DNA of 64,000 nt, taken from the NCBI GenBank assembly GCA_009784935.1, contig WQXI01000001.1, positions 90,382 to 154,381 on the forward strand. The letters run 5' to 3'. This document shows, one piece after another, positions 52,797-61,982 of this stretch. A model generated the notes under the pieces. It worked only from the letters and a program-made list of their open reading frames with translations, ran no database searches and was not told where the DNA came from. Positions within the stretch are counted from its first letter, which is position 1. Every line of letters begins with the position of its first letter. Both the position numbers and the translations under genes were made by a program. The DNA comes from Treponema sp. (GTDB lineage Bacteria; Spirochaetota; Spirochaetia; Treponematales; Breznakiellaceae).

Positions 52797-53521
52797 TGGA
52801 CAAGGATATTCCTGCTCATGTCGGCATTATTATGGACGGAAACGGACGATGGGCGCAGAAACGCGGTCTTGTCCGTACGCAGGGACACCTTGAAGGTTTA
52901 AAAACCGCAAAGAAAATCGTAAAAGCGGCGAGTGATTTAGGAATAAGATATCTGACACTTTATGCCTTTTCTACAGAAAACTGGAAACGCGCCGCGGAAG
53001 AAGTCGGCTTTATTATGGGACTTGTAAAACAATACCTCCGCGCGGAGTTTGATTTTAGCAAAAAAAATAAAATTCGCACCAGATATACTGGTGATTTGTC
53101 CGGGCTTCCGCAGGATATTCAAAAAGAAATAAATGATTCCATAACGGATACTTCATCATTCGAAGGAATGCAGGTAGTTCTTGCTATTAATTACGGCGGC
53201 AGAGACGAGATTGTACGGGCTGTCCGCAGGTTTGCTTCACACAATAATAAAAACGGCGCCGAGTACAGCGAGGCATTAAATAAAATAAGCGAAGAAGATA
53301 TCGGCGGTTATCTGGATAATCCGGATATACCTGACCCCGATTTAATAATACGCAGCGCCGGTGAATATAGAACTAGTAACTTCCTTTTATGGGAGGGAGC
53401 CTATTCGGAATTGTATATTTCTGATAAACTATGGCCAGACTGGGAAAAAAGTGATTTAGAATCAGCAATTACCGATTATCAAAAACGCGAAAGGCGATAC
53501 GGCGGAGTAAAATCAGCATGA
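52796..53521 (+). CDS. uppS: Undecaprenyl diphosphate synthase
   Basis: UppS makes the C55 carrier for peptidoglycan and glycan export. Motifs are HVGIIMDGNGRWAQKRGLVR (catalytic Asp in MDGNGRW), YAFSTENWKRAAEEV, DPDLIIRSAGEYRTSNFLLW and YSELYISDKLWPDW. The length is 241 residues. It overlaps cdsA by an ATGA junction. Confidence 0.95.
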   Translation: MDKDIPAHVGIIMDGNGRWAQKRGLVRTQGHLEGLKTAKKIVKAASDLGIRYLTLYAFSTENWKRAAEEVGFIMGLVKQYLRAEFDFSKKNKIRTRYTGDLSGLPQDIQKEINDSITDTSSFEGMQVVLAINYGGRDEIVRAVRRFASHNNKNGAEYSEALNKISEEDIGGYLDNPDIPDPDLIIRSAGEYRTSNFLLWEGAYSELYISDKLWPDWEKSDLESAITDYQKRERRYGGVKSA

Positions 53522-54387
53522 AAAAGATAATAGAACGATTACTTATTTTTATTATTGGAGTTCCCGCAATTTTTGCAATTGTGATGTTTCTTCCTTTCCG
53601 TCATAACCTGATAATGAACCTTGTTGTTGTTTTCTTTTCTGGAGTCGGCGCGCTTGAGTTTTCTTCAATGCTGGAAAAGAAGAATATTAAAATCCCAAAA
53701 GCAGAAAGTTTTATTCTTGGAGCTATAGGTCCTTTGGCTCTCACACTCCATATAAGTTTTGATTTACCTGTTTTTTATCTGATAGCTGCCTCGGTCGCTT
53801 TAGCAATGTGGGCATTGGTATCAAGAGTTTTTTCTAAAGCTTGTGAAATAGAAAATATAACAAATAAAGTTGTCGGCTGTTTTTCTTTGATATTATATCC
53901 GGGCTTTTTTATGAGCTGGCTTGTTCTTATGAGCATTTGGGAAAGACCTGCTATAATTCTTCTTTTTCTGTTTATTACATTCGGCAATGATTCGTTTGCA
54001 TGGCTTTTTGGAACATTGTTCGGCGCAAAAAACCGCGGAATAATAGCGGTAAGCCCCAATAAGAGCATCGCAGGATATATCGGCGGTCTTTTAGGTTCTG
54101 TTATTGTAGCGGCTATAGCAATGCAATTCCTTTCATTTATTTTTCATAAACAGATTCTTATCGATGTTCCTTTTTCTATTATAGAAACTAAAATTATAAT
54201 TCTTGGGCTGTGCACAGGAATTGCCGCTTCATTAGGCGACCTTGCAGAATCAGCAATAAAACGAAGCTGCGATTTTGTTGATTCTGGCAATTTTATACTT
54301 GGCAGGGGCGGCGTTCTTGACTCAATCGATTCTATTGCTTTTGCGGCTCCGGTATTCTTTTTGCTCTTTTTTAAATTTTTTCAATAA
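53518..54387 (+). CDS. cdsA: Phosphatidate cytidylyltransferase
   Basis: CdsA makes CDP-diacylglycerol, precursor of phospholipids. About eight membrane segments cover the 289 residues. The C-terminal signature (ESAIKRSCDFVDSGNFIL then GRGGVLDSIDSI) matches the family only in part: the usual KD, PGHGG and DRxD elements read VD, LGRGG and DSxD. Spirochaete members seem to show this pattern. The gene overlaps dxr by 1 nt (TAATG). Confidence 0.9.
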   Translation: MKKIIERLLIFIIGVPAIFAIVMFLPFRHNLIMNLVVVFFSGVGALEFSSMLEKKNIKIPKAESFILGAIGPLALTLHISFDLPVFYLIAASVALAMWALVSRVFSKACEIENITNKVVGCFSLILYPGFFMSWLVLMSIWERPAIILLFLFITFGNDSFAWLFGTLFGAKNRGIIAVSPNKSIAGYIGGLLGSVIVAAIAMQFLSFIFHKQILIDVPFSIIETKIIILGLCTGIAASLGDLAESAIKRSCDFVDSGNFILGRGGVLDSIDSIAFAAPVFFLLFFKFFQ

Positions 54388-55592
54388 TGAAAAAAAGGAT
54401 CGCTGTTCTTGGAGCGACAGGCTCTATCGGCAAGAGCGCTCTTGATGTAATTTCTAGGGATCCGGATAGTTTCGAAGTAGTCCTTTTAAGTGCGCATACC
54501 GGCAAAGAAAATCTTGATATTCTAAAAAAGAAATTTCCCTGCGCTCTGCCTGTACTTACATCAGAAGAAGGCGGCAAAGATAAACTCCTTAGCGCTCTTG
54601 CCGATACAGCTCCCGATATAACTGTAAACGGCATTTCCGGAGCCGCAGGACTTGAACCTACTATCGCGGCAATAAACGCAGGAAGCCATGTCGCTCTTGC
54701 AAATAAGGAAAGTATTGTTATGGCAGGGCAGCTTGTTAAACGCCTTGCAGAAGAAAAAAGAAAAAATATAATTCCTGTAGATTCTGAACATTCTGCGGTG
54801 TTTCATTTGTTAAGATATTTTACAAATAAAGAATTTAACCACGGAGTAACACGGAGGGAAGAAGAGGTTCATTTAATAAGACCTCACACAGAGACACAGA
54901 GACACAAAGAACACGGAGTAATACAAAGAGAAGAAGATACTGTAAAAGAGATTATTCTGACTGCTTCGGGGGGGCCGTTTAGAAATCTTAGTTTAAATGA
55001 ACTTGAAAATGTAACTGTAAAAGACGCTCTCGCCCACCCTACATGGAACATGGGAAAAAAAATAACTATTGACAGCGCGTCTATGGCAAACAAAGGGCTC
55101 GAAATTATCGAAGCTTGCGTCTTTTTTAACATGCCTTCTTCTAAAGTAAAAGCCGTAATACACCCGCAAAGTATTGTTCATTCGATGATTACGCTATGTA
55201 ACGGAGTTATATACGCGCAGCTTTCTAAACCTGATATGCGCCACCCTATTCATGACGCGCTTTACTGGCCGGTAACAACGCCTTCCCGCCTTGAGACTAT
55301 CAGCTTTGATTCGCTCTGTTTGGAGTTTTATAAACCAGATACAAATAAGTTTCCTATGTTAAATCTTGCATGGAAAGCGGCAGAAAAAGGCGCGCTTTAT
55401 CCATGTGTTTATAACAGCGCAAATGAAATTGCCGTATCAGCCTTTTTAGAAGAAAAAATCAAATTTACTGACATTCCAAAAATAACGGAACATGTCCTTG
55501 AAGCAGACTGGAGCGGAAATTGTCTGGATTTAGAAACAGTTCTAAAAACTGATAAAGAAGCCAGAAACAAAGCAATTAACCTAATAAGTTAA
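54387..55592 (+). CDS. dxr: 1-deoxy-D-xylulose 5-phosphate reductoisomerase with in-frame repeat insertion
   Basis: Dxr is the committed step of the MEP isoprenoid pathway. The NADPH site GATGSIGKSALDVI (residues 9-22), VALANKESIV, VDSEHSAVF, ILTASGGPFRN, WNMGKKITIDSASMANKGLE and SANEIAVSAFL are all present. Between SEHSAVF and ILTASGG the protein carries about 34 extra residues (151-184, rich in Arg, Glu and His) encoded by a repeat. Orthologues I know have only a short loop there. The frame is intact. The stop codon (TAA, 55590-55592) overlaps a second repeat. Confidence 0.9.
   Translation: MKKRIAVLGATGSIGKSALDVISRDPDSFEVVLLSAHTGKENLDILKKKFPCALPVLTSEEGGKDKLLSALADTAPDITVNGISGAAGLEPTIAAINAGSHVALANKESIVMAGQLVKRLAEEKRKNIIPVDSEHSAVFHLLRYFTNKEFNHGVTRREEEVHLIRPHTETQRHKEHGVIQREEDTVKEIILTASGGPFRNLSLNELENVTVKDALAHPTWNMGKKITIDSASMANKGLEIIEACVFFNMPSSKVKAVIHPQSIVHSMITLCNGVIYAQLSKPDMRHPIHDALYWPVTTPSRLETISFDSLCLEFYKPDTNKFPMLNLAWKAAEKGALYPCVYNSANEIAVSAFLEEKIKFTDIPKITEHVLEADWSGNCLDLETVLKTDKEARNKAINLIS
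54837..54938. repeat. B-type repeat inserted in frame in dxr
   Basis: AACCACGGAGTAACACGGAG starts the insert; CCTCACACAGAGACACAGAG with CACAAAGAACACGGAGTAAT follows at about 54882-54921. GAGGT and ACCTC form a small internal hairpin. The roughly 102 nt add about 34 codons with no stop. The strand direction puts the B modules in the same sense as the gene. Confidence 0.8.
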
Positions 55593-55698
55593 CCACGGAG
55601 TTTCACGGAGTATTAGTTTTTACTTATCACTCTTTAACTCCGTGTACTTCAGAGGGGAACCTTCGCCGCTTTGCGGCTCGGTGAAAGTTACTGTGGTA
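55591..55698. repeat. Palindromic repeat at the 3' end of dxr
   Basis: AACCACGGAGTTTCACGGAG at 55591 faces TTACTGTGGTA at 55688-55698. CCGC-TTT-GCGG (55667-55677) forms a short inner stem. The first two A bases are part of the dxr stop codon. Confidence 0.78.
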
Positions 55699-55738
55699 AT
55701 TTTTTTCTTAATATGCTAATATATAATGAGGGATTTAT

Positions 55739-57106
55739 ATGACATTATTAAATATACTGCTTGGCCTTATCGGTCTTGGAATCGTAGTCTTTTTTCACGA
55801 GCTTGGGCATTTTTTAGCCGCTCGTTTTGTAGGCATTAATGTAGAAGCGTTTTCTATCGGATGGGGAAATCCAATCCTTAAAAAGAAGATAGGCAATACG
55901 GAATACCGTCTTGGAATGTTTCCTCTCGGCGGCTACTGCAAAATGCAGGGAGACAGCGATCATAATAACGAAGCCTATGTTAATCTGGAAAAAGGAATAG
56001 CACCGGAAAAAGGCTCCTACCATGCCGCAAGCCCCGCAGCGAGAATGCTTGTTTGTTTTTGCGGTCCTTTATTTAATTTACTTTTTGCCGTTTTAGTTTT
56101 TATTGTTATATTCGGAATCGGTTTTACTGTTCATACAACCGGAAACAAAATAATCCTCGCCTCAGATTTTGATAACTCTCGAACATATCCTGCTGACATC
56201 GCAGGTTTAAAAACAGGAGATCGTATCATAGAGATAAGAGGCAAAGAAACAAATTATTTTCATGAGATACGCAAAAATATAATCGTTAATCCTAAAAAAG
56301 TTCTGCCGGTTACAGTTGACAGAAACGGTGAAATTCTTCATTTCCAAATCACGCCTTCTCTAAATGAAAATGAAGGTTCCGGTCAAATTGGAATCCTTAC
56401 ATGGAAAGATCCTGTAATTGACAGCATTATAGAAGACAGCGCTGCCGAAAAAGCAGGTCTTATGCCGGGCGATTTAATAGTAAGCGCAAACGGTATCCCA
56501 ATATTTAACAGCGAAGATTTTAGAAGTTTAAGAAATGAAAGCATTATAAACGAAAACACAGAAAACTTTGTAATCGAATACGAACGTTACGGCGCAAGGA
56601 GAGAAGCTGTTTTTTCTGCAGAAGAAATAAAAGGAGAGCTTGGTTTTAGCTGGGCAATTATAACTTACCGTACACCAAGGCTTTCGGTTCCTAAAGCAAT
56701 CGCAACAGGAGTTAAGGAAAGTTACGAAACTCTTTATACAACGGTTACAAGCCTTAGGCTTTTATTTATGGGAATCAATCTTACAAAAGCTGTTTCCGGT
56801 CCCGTAAGAATTACATACATGATAGGAGATACTGCGACTCAGGGTTTTGGACAGGGTATCGGCACCGGGTTTTTAACTATCTTTAATTTTATCGCTTTAA
56901 TTTCTATCGCGCTTTGTGTGATGAATCTTCTGCCCCTGCCTATTCTTGACGGCGGCATGATTATCCTTTTCTTTATAGAAATGATCCGCAAAAAACCGAT
57001 TCCTCCAAAGGCAGTAGCTGCGTTCCAGACTTGCGGTTTTGTAATAATAATCGGACTTATGCTCTTTGCTATTTTTGGAGATATAATGTTTTTTGCGACC
57101 AGATAA
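55739..57106 (+). CDS. rseP: RseP-type site-2 zinc metalloprotease
   Basis: This intramembrane protease cuts anti-sigma factors or signal peptides. The zinc motif is HELGH in VVFFHELGHFLAARFV, near residue 22. Two PDZ-like segments follow (ADIAGLKTGDRIIEI and SAAEKAGLMPGDLIVSANGI), and the second zinc ligand is in LLPLPILDGGMIILF. The length is 455 residues. GAGGG precedes the ATG. The gene keeps its place after dxr, separated by a repeat. Confidence 0.92.
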   Translation: MTLLNILLGLIGLGIVVFFHELGHFLAARFVGINVEAFSIGWGNPILKKKIGNTEYRLGMFPLGGYCKMQGDSDHNNEAYVNLEKGIAPEKGSYHAASPAARMLVCFCGPLFNLLFAVLVFIVIFGIGFTVHTTGNKIILASDFDNSRTYPADIAGLKTGDRIIEIRGKETNYFHEIRKNIIVNPKKVLPVTVDRNGEILHFQITPSLNENEGSGQIGILTWKDPVIDSIIEDSAAEKAGLMPGDLIVSANGIPIFNSEDFRSLRNESIINENTENFVIEYERYGARREAVFSAEEIKGELGFSWAIITYRTPRLSVPKAIATGVKESYETLYTTVTSLRLLFMGINLTKAVSGPVRITYMIGDTATQGFGQGIGTGFLTIFNFIALISIALCVMNLLPLPILDGGMIILFFIEMIRKKPIPPKAVAAFQTCGFVIIIGLMLFAIFGDIMFFATR

Positions 57107-57120
57107 AAAGGGAGGAATAA

Positions 57121-57735
57121 ATGAAAAAAAATATTAATTGTTTATGCGGAACAAATCTGCAGATAGAATATGAAGAAACGATTGATCTCGATACTGACAA
57201 TGAAAGCCTGGATAAAATTTTTAACGGGACATTTTTAAGTCAAAAATGCTCTTTTTGCGGAAAAATGCATAAACCCGAGTTTAAGATAACAATTGTCTGG
57301 AAATCCAAAGACCTAAAAATGGAAGTATACCCGGAACTTGATCGCGGAGAGTTTTACAAAAATAAAAAAGAAAATCCTTCGATAGAGTCAATAATTGGTT
57401 ATCCCGAAATGGCAGACCGCCTTGCAGTAATAAAAGATGATCTTGAACCTGTTGTTATAGAAACTTTAAAATCATTCTTACTCGGCAAAGCTGCAGAAGC
57501 ATATCCAGATAACGAAATAAACGCATGGTACCACTGCAAAGGCGCAAACGGTATTGAGTTTCATCTTGACGGAATAAGACCTGACGAAGTAGCAGTCATG
57601 AGAATACCAATGGAAATGTACGAGAATACGCTCGAAGACTACAAAAAGCGACCTAAAAACGAAACCTATGCTTCTTTACGGGTACGCTCTTATCTTTCGG
57701 TGCAAAATCTTTTAAGACCAGACGCTCTTAAGTAA
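57121..57735 (+). CDS. CpXC domain protein (204 aa)
   Basis: The N-terminal domain (MKKNINCLCGTNLQIEYEET then GTFLSQKCSFCGKMHKPEF) has two Cys pairs, CLC near residue 7 and CSFC near residue 41, matching the CpXC family, whose role is unknown. The rest is helical and contains WYHCKGANGIEFHLDG. GGGAGGA precedes the ATG. It follows rseP by 14 nt and probably shares its transcript. Confidence 0.82.
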   Translation: MKKNINCLCGTNLQIEYEETIDLDTDNESLDKIFNGTFLSQKCSFCGKMHKPEFKITIVWKSKDLKMEVYPELDRGEFYKNKKENPSIESIIGYPEMADRLAVIKDDLEPVVIETLKSFLLGKAAEAYPDNEINAWYHCKGANGIEFHLDGIRPDEVAVMRIPMEMYENTLEDYKKRPKNETYASLRVRSYLSVQNLLRPDALK

Positions 57736-57741
57736 ATAAAA

Positions 57742-58038
57742 TTAATCGTGAGCCGGGTTCTTCTTTACTTTTTTGATCGCCTGAGAAACAGCTTCTTTTA
57801 CACTGTCAGCATAAGCCTGCTCTGTCATAGCCTGAGAAGCATACAAAGCGCCAAGCAGTGAAAAACGATAAAGCGGCCTTACAGAGTTTAACGCGATTGC
57901 GGCAATATCAACAATACATTCATTGCAGCGGCACATTTTTCCCGGTTCATTTTTAAGCTGCTGTTCCATTTCGCGGATAACAAGGATTTCCGCTTCATTC
58001 TTTAATAATTCAAAATCATATTCTTCGATAAAAGCCAT
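57742..58038 (-). CDS. ComFB-like protein (98 aa)
   Basis: The sequence MAFIEEYDFELLKNEAEILV is followed by KMCRCNECIVDIAAIALNSV with the three-cysteine CRCNEC motif, which matches the ComFB family (a zinc-binding protein of competence or cyclic-nucleotide signalling in other bacteria). The ATG at 58038 follows GGGGGG; the frame is open upstream without a ribosome site. Its function here is not known. Confidence 0.8.
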   Translation of the reverse strand: MAFIEEYDFELLKNEAEILVIREMEQQLKNEPGKMCRCNECIVDIAAIALNSVRPLYRFSLLGALYASQAMTEQAYADSVKEAVSQAIKKVKKNPAHD

Positions 58039-58082
58039 AGTCCCCCCAATTTGCATTAATATAACACTATTCTTAAAAATTT

Positions 58083-59450
58083 TCAAGTTCTATTTTCGTT
58101 ATTTTCTTTTGCCAGAGGCGTAAATTTTGCGTATTTTGCAACCATTTCCAGCTTAATTACTCCGGTGGGACCGTTTCTCTGCTTGGCGATTATAAGGTCC
58201 GTAGGAATAAAGTCCACAGGTCCGGTTTTTTCTTCTTCGTTATCTTTCTTTTTTTTGGGAATTTCACGGTTTAAAAATAAAACCAAATCCGCATCCTGTT
58301 CAATTGATCCGGAGTCCCTTAAATGCGCAAGCGTAGGAGCTTCCCATTGCGCGTCGCGTGTAAGCTGGCAAAGGACAACAATTGGAATATGCAGTTCGCG
58401 CGCAAGGCTCTTTAATGAACGCGATATAGACGAGATTTGTTCATAACGCGGAAGCGAGTTATTTTCGTGCCCGATAAGACCCAGATAATCAACAAATATT
58501 ATTTCTATCTGCTGCTGAGAACGCAGCTTTCTTGCCTGCGATCTAAGGTTTAATAAATTCATATTTGGAATATCTACTATATGAAAAGGCGCTTCGTATA
58601 TTAAACTCATTCCATCTACTATTTTTTTATAATCTCCGGAACTCAAAAAACCGCTTCTAAGATTTTGCGCCTGAACCATTGCCTCCGAGCTTATAAGACG
58701 CTGTACAAGCGCTATATCTGACATTTCTAAAGAAAAGAATGCTGTAGGAATTTTGTTATGAAACGCCATTGACGCTGCCATGTTAAGAGCAAGCGCGGTC
58801 TTTCCTACTGACGGTCTTGCCCCTATAATAATAAATTCATCCCGCTGAAACCCAGAAGTCATTTGATCTAGTTTTTCAAAACCCGTCGAAATTCCTGTTA
58901 TAGGATTTTTAGATTTTATTACATGATCTAGCTGAGTAATTGTTTCTTTTAAAACTTCGCTTATTTTTCTGGCAGAAAAAACTTGTCTAGAGTCGCTGAG
59001 TTCAAAAATATTTTGCTGTACTTCTTCTAATAATTCGTTTGATTCTTTTGATTCATCGTACGCGCTTACTCCTATTCTGGAAGCGACTTTTAACAGCGAT
59101 CGTTTTAATGAATAATTTTTTACCATCTGAGCGTAATACTCGATGTTGGCGCTTGACGGAATTACAGTTGTAAGGCTGGAAACATAAGAAGCGCCTCCGG
59201 CTTCGTCTAGCTTACCCATCTGTTTTAGTTCTTGTACAACAGTCTGAATATCCGGACGCAAGCCTCTTCCGTCAAGAGACATTACTGCTTCAAAAATTCT
59301 TGAGTTTGCTCGTGAATAAAAATCATCAGAACGTAAATGAAGCTGAATCGCCGCGGATATTGTCTCTGAATCCGCTAACAAGCTGCCAAGCGCAGCTTGT
59401 TCAAGTTCATCATCGTGAGGAGGAGTTTTATCCTTTAACGATTGAGCCAT
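58083..59450 (-). CDS. dnaB: Replicative DNA helicase DnaB
   Basis: DnaB unwinds DNA at the fork. The 455-residue protein has an N-terminal DnaG-binding domain (HDDELEQAALGSLL), Walker A GARPSVGKTALAL (210-222), EIIFVDYLGLIGH (Walker B) and RDSGSIEQDADLVLFLNR. It lies 5 nt after rplI on the same strand, the usual spirochaete arrangement. Confidence 0.96.
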   Translation of the reverse strand: MAQSLKDKTPPHDDELEQAALGSLLADSETISAAIQLHLRSDDFYSRANSRIFEAVMSLDGRGLRPDIQTVVQELKQMGKLDEAGGASYVSSLTTVIPSSANIEYYAQMVKNYSLKRSLLKVASRIGVSAYDESKESNELLEEVQQNIFELSDSRQVFSARKISEVLKETITQLDHVIKSKNPITGISTGFEKLDQMTSGFQRDEFIIIGARPSVGKTALALNMAASMAFHNKIPTAFFSLEMSDIALVQRLISSEAMVQAQNLRSGFLSSGDYKKIVDGMSLIYEAPFHIVDIPNMNLLNLRSQARKLRSQQQIEIIFVDYLGLIGHENNSLPRYEQISSISRSLKSLARELHIPIVVLCQLTRDAQWEAPTLAHLRDSGSIEQDADLVLFLNREIPKKKKDNEEEKTGPVDFIPTDLIIAKQRNGPTGVIKLEMVAKYAKFTPLAKENNENRT

Positions 59451-59455
59451 AGTAA

Positions 59456-60058
59456 CTACGCATCATTTTCTGGAGCGCTGGTTTTTTCAAAACCTGTGTT
59501 TTCGACAGCCGCATTTTCAACTGCAGGAGCATCTATTCTTGTATCCCTGCGGTTATCGTCTCTTCTTCCTCTTCTTGGCGCTGATTTCTGCGCTGGAGCT
59601 TCTGTTTTAATTTCTTGCGCAATAATCGTAACAGAAATTTCTGCGCTTTGATTTTCGTATAATTTAACTATAGCTTTGTACTTGCCTGTGTTTTTAAAAC
59701 CATTACCGGGAAGCTCAATTCTTTTACGTTCGATCTGGAATCCGTTTTTGTTAAGTTCATCCGCAATAGTCTGATTTGTAACAGCGCCGTATAATTTGCC
59801 GTTTGCTCCGGCAGGCATTGTAAGAGATAGTTCGAACGCTCCGAGTTTTTCTTTTATTCCTCTTGCATCCTGTCTTTTTTGTTCTTTGCGTGATTCAATT
59901 TCTGCTCTGCGGCTTTCTATGATTTTAATCATCCGCGGAGTATAAGGCAGCGCGATTCCTCTCGGAAACAGATAATTACGCGCGTAGCCCTTTGCTACTT
60001 CCTTTACATCGCCTTCTTCTCCCAGAGTCGCGAGATCCTTGTTTAAAATAACCTTCAT
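59456..60058 (-). CDS. rplI: 50S ribosomal protein L9 with C-terminal extension
   Basis: The N-terminal domain (MKVILNKDLATLGEEGDVKE and GYARNYLFPRGIA) and linker helix are typical. The protein has 200 residues, about 50 more than the family usually has, because of a low-complexity tail (APAQKSAPRRGRRDDNRRDT onward) rich in Arg, Asp and Ala. GGAG precedes the ATG. Confidence 0.93.
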   Translation of the reverse strand: MKVILNKDLATLGEEGDVKEVAKGYARNYLFPRGIALPYTPRMIKIIESRRAEIESRKEQKRQDARGIKEKLGAFELSLTMPAGANGKLYGAVTNQTIADELNKNGFQIERKRIELPGNGFKNTGKYKAIVKLYENQSAEISVTIIAQEIKTEAPAQKSAPRRGRRDDNRRDTRIDAPAVENAAVENTGFEKTSAPENDA

Positions 60059-60064
60059 ACCAAG

Positions 60065-60140
60065 CTCCTTGATACTTTTTAGTATCTTTAAAAACTCAGC
60101 CGCAAAAAAGCAGCTGTTTCTAACCTAACGGTTAGACCCC
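60065..60140 (-). promoter_or_regulatory. Hairpins in the rplI leader
   Basis: Two perfect stems lie here: GATAC-TTTTTA-GTATC (60071-60086) and TCTAACC-TAAC-GGTTAGA (60119-60136). CCCC-GGAGTAT-GGGG also pairs at 60137-60151. They separate rplI from the upstream membrane-protein gene and may be processing, attenuation or ribosomal-protein binding sites. Confidence 0.35.
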
Positions 60141-60151
60141 GGAGTATGGGG

Positions 60152-61144
60152 CTATTGGATCCTTTTACCTGTTCTAAAAGGAAACCAACTTTCTAATACA
60201 CCCAATAACAATAATGCCGCTAAAACAGCAATGCTAATTGGACTTAAAACAATAACTACAATTAAAATAATTATTGCAATACGAAACATTGTCGAACGGC
60301 TGGAAAGCCAAAATGTTAAAATGCCCGCTCCCTGCGCAAGAAAGATCAAAGCGCAGACCAAAAATACATTCCAAACAAGGATTTCCAGAATTTCAATTTT
60401 TAGGCTTCTTGTAAAAAAGATAGCCGCTAATGCAAAAGCAGTAACCCAGACAGTATTTGACGGCGCAAAAAACGCGGTTAATCCCCTGTTAAGCCTCTGT
60501 CTTTTTATTAATGACAAGAAAACAAATGAAACATGCCTGTTAATATAAAATAAAAACAGTATGCTGATTAAAGCTCCGCCCCTAAAAAGAAAAGCCTTAA
60601 ATAAATCCATAAAATTTCCTTGTGATATTATGTCCTGCAAGAACGGTAATATCTCCGGATTTACAAGAACCATTTCTGAGACTTCTTCGAACAGGTTTAT
60701 GAAAAACTGCTCCTGTCCTAAAAATGAGATAATAAGAACTACGGCTCCCGCGGCAGATGCAATTATAATCCTATACAATGCTCTTAATTGTTTTCCGCCG
60801 ATGAGCCATATAAACGCCAAAAACACTGTCGTTATGTAAAATAAGTATATAAATAAATTATACCCGCTAAAAGATTCATCTACGTTTGTATTAGCCCAAT
60901 TCATCGAAGCTGCCATAATCACTATATTAGTTAAAGCTGCAGTAAAAAAAGTAAACCATAGTGAGCCGGAAACTATTACAGCAAATCCAAGCGGAGCCAG
61001 ATAGAAAAAGGTTAAAAAACCGGCTCTTAAAAAGAACATACTTATCCCTACACATACAAAAATTGTGATAAGAGCCTGTTTATTTAATGTAATACCGCCG
61101 GAAAATATATTCCTTCCCGGCAATGTTCTTTCTTCTTCTATCAT
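60152..61144 (-). CDS. DUF2232 (YybS-like) integral membrane protein (330 aa)
   Basis: Seven to eight membrane segments cover the protein (ALITIFVCVGISMFFLRAGF, YLFYITTVFLAFIWLIG, and others through the C-terminus). Genes of the DUF2232/YybS type often lie between rpsR and rplI, as here. Its function is unknown; a role in the envelope or ribosome biogenesis is guesswork. It follows rpsR by 9 nt, with no clear ribosome site. Confidence 0.75.
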   Translation of the reverse strand: MIEEERTLPGRNIFSGGITLNKQALITIFVCVGISMFFLRAGFLTFFYLAPLGFAVIVSGSLWFTFFTAALTNIVIMAASMNWANTNVDESFSGYNLFIYLFYITTVFLAFIWLIGGKQLRALYRIIIASAAGAVVLIISFLGQEQFFINLFEEVSEMVLVNPEILPFLQDIISQGNFMDLFKAFLFRGGALISILFLFYINRHVSFVFLSLIKRQRLNRGLTAFFAPSNTVWVTAFALAAIFFTRSLKIEILEILVWNVFLVCALIFLAQGAGILTFWLSSRSTMFRIAIIILIVVIVLSPISIAVLAALLLLGVLESWFPFRTGKRIQ

Positions 61145-61153
61145 AGATATAGA

Positions 61154-61501
61154 CTACTCAGCTACATACGGAAGCAAGGCGATACTTCTTGCCTGCTTAA
61201 TTGCTAAGGCCAAGGCGCGCTGGTGCTTTGCGCAGGTTCCGGTAATTCTTCGCGGAAGGATTTTGCCTCTTTCTGTAATAAAACGCCTAAGGGTATCCGC
61301 TTCCTTGTAGTCGATCTTTAATTTTTGCGCGCAGAATTTACATATTTTTTTCTTAAAAAATACTTTTCCGCCTTTTCCGCCGCGGCCGCGATCATCGCCG
61401 TCGCGATCATCCATATGCATATCCATGCCGCGGTCGCGATCTCGGTCACGATCATGGCGTGAATGCTGTTGTTCATTATCAAAATATTTATCATCTGACA
61501 T
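61154..61501 (-). CDS. rpsR: 30S ribosomal protein S18 with a charged N-terminal extension
   Basis: The core [20 protein letters not shown] with [20 protein letters not shown] is S18. The first 45 residues are an unusual tail of repeated His, Arg and Asp ([20 protein letters not shown]) that the family does not usually have; total length is 115 residues versus about 75. AAAGGAG precedes the ATG. It lies in the rpsF-ssb-rpsR operon. Confidence 0.93.
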   Translation of the reverse strand: MSDDKYFDNEQQHSRHDRDRDRDRGMDMHMDDRDGDDRGRGGKGGKVFFKKKICKFCAQKLKIDYKEADTLRRFITERGKILPRRITGTCAKHQRALALAIKQARSIALLPYVAE

Positions 61502-61512
61502 TTTAAGCTCCT

Positions 61513-61974
61513 TTAAAATGGTATATCGTCAACAAAATTTTCATCTTTTGATGAACTGTAAGACTGCGAATTATCGCTGTTTGACGAATTGTTTTGGTAA
61601 TTTTGACGTTCATTGCGTTCACCGGAACCAGAACCTGCTCCTGATCCTGATCCGCCGCCTAAAAGCTGCAGGTAATTTGCAATGATTTCTATTTTTGATC
61701 TGTTCTGTCCGTCTTGCTGCCATCGATCCTGCCGGAGTTCTCCGTCAACTCCTACCATTTTCCCTTTAACAAGATACGGATGAAGCGATTCTCCCTGCCT
61801 GCCCCACACAACAATATCAAAAAAATTGGCTTCGTCTTCCCACTGATCTCCGTTTTTTTTACGGCGGTTTACAGCTATGGAAAATTTACACACAGCCTGC
61901 CCGGAAGCGGTATATTTAAGCTCCGCTTCTCTTGTAAGACGTCCAATCAAAACCACATGATTTAGATCAGCCAT
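61513..61974 (-). CDS. ssb: Single-stranded DNA-binding protein
   Basis: The OB-fold ([20 protein letters not shown] then [11 protein letters not shown]) is followed by a Gly/Ser/Asn-rich linker and the acidic tip ENFVDDIPF that recruits partner proteins. The 153-residue length is normal. It lies between rpsF and rpsR, the usual arrangement. Confidence 0.96.
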   Translation of the reverse strand: MADLNHVVLIGRLTREAELKYTASGQAVCKFSIAVNRRKKNGDQWEDEANFFDIVVWGRQGESLHPYLVKGKMVGVDGELRQDRWQQDGQNRSKIEIIANYLQLLGGGSGSGAGSGSGERNERQNYQNNSSNSDNSQSYSSSKDENFVDDIPF

Positions 61975-61982
61975 GCCTGCCC

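Noticed and set aside
53518..54387. CdsA signature departures as a sign of a dead enzyme
   Set aside because: The LGRGGVLDSIDS version appears consistent with spirochaete members as I recall; the operon position and membrane layout are normal.
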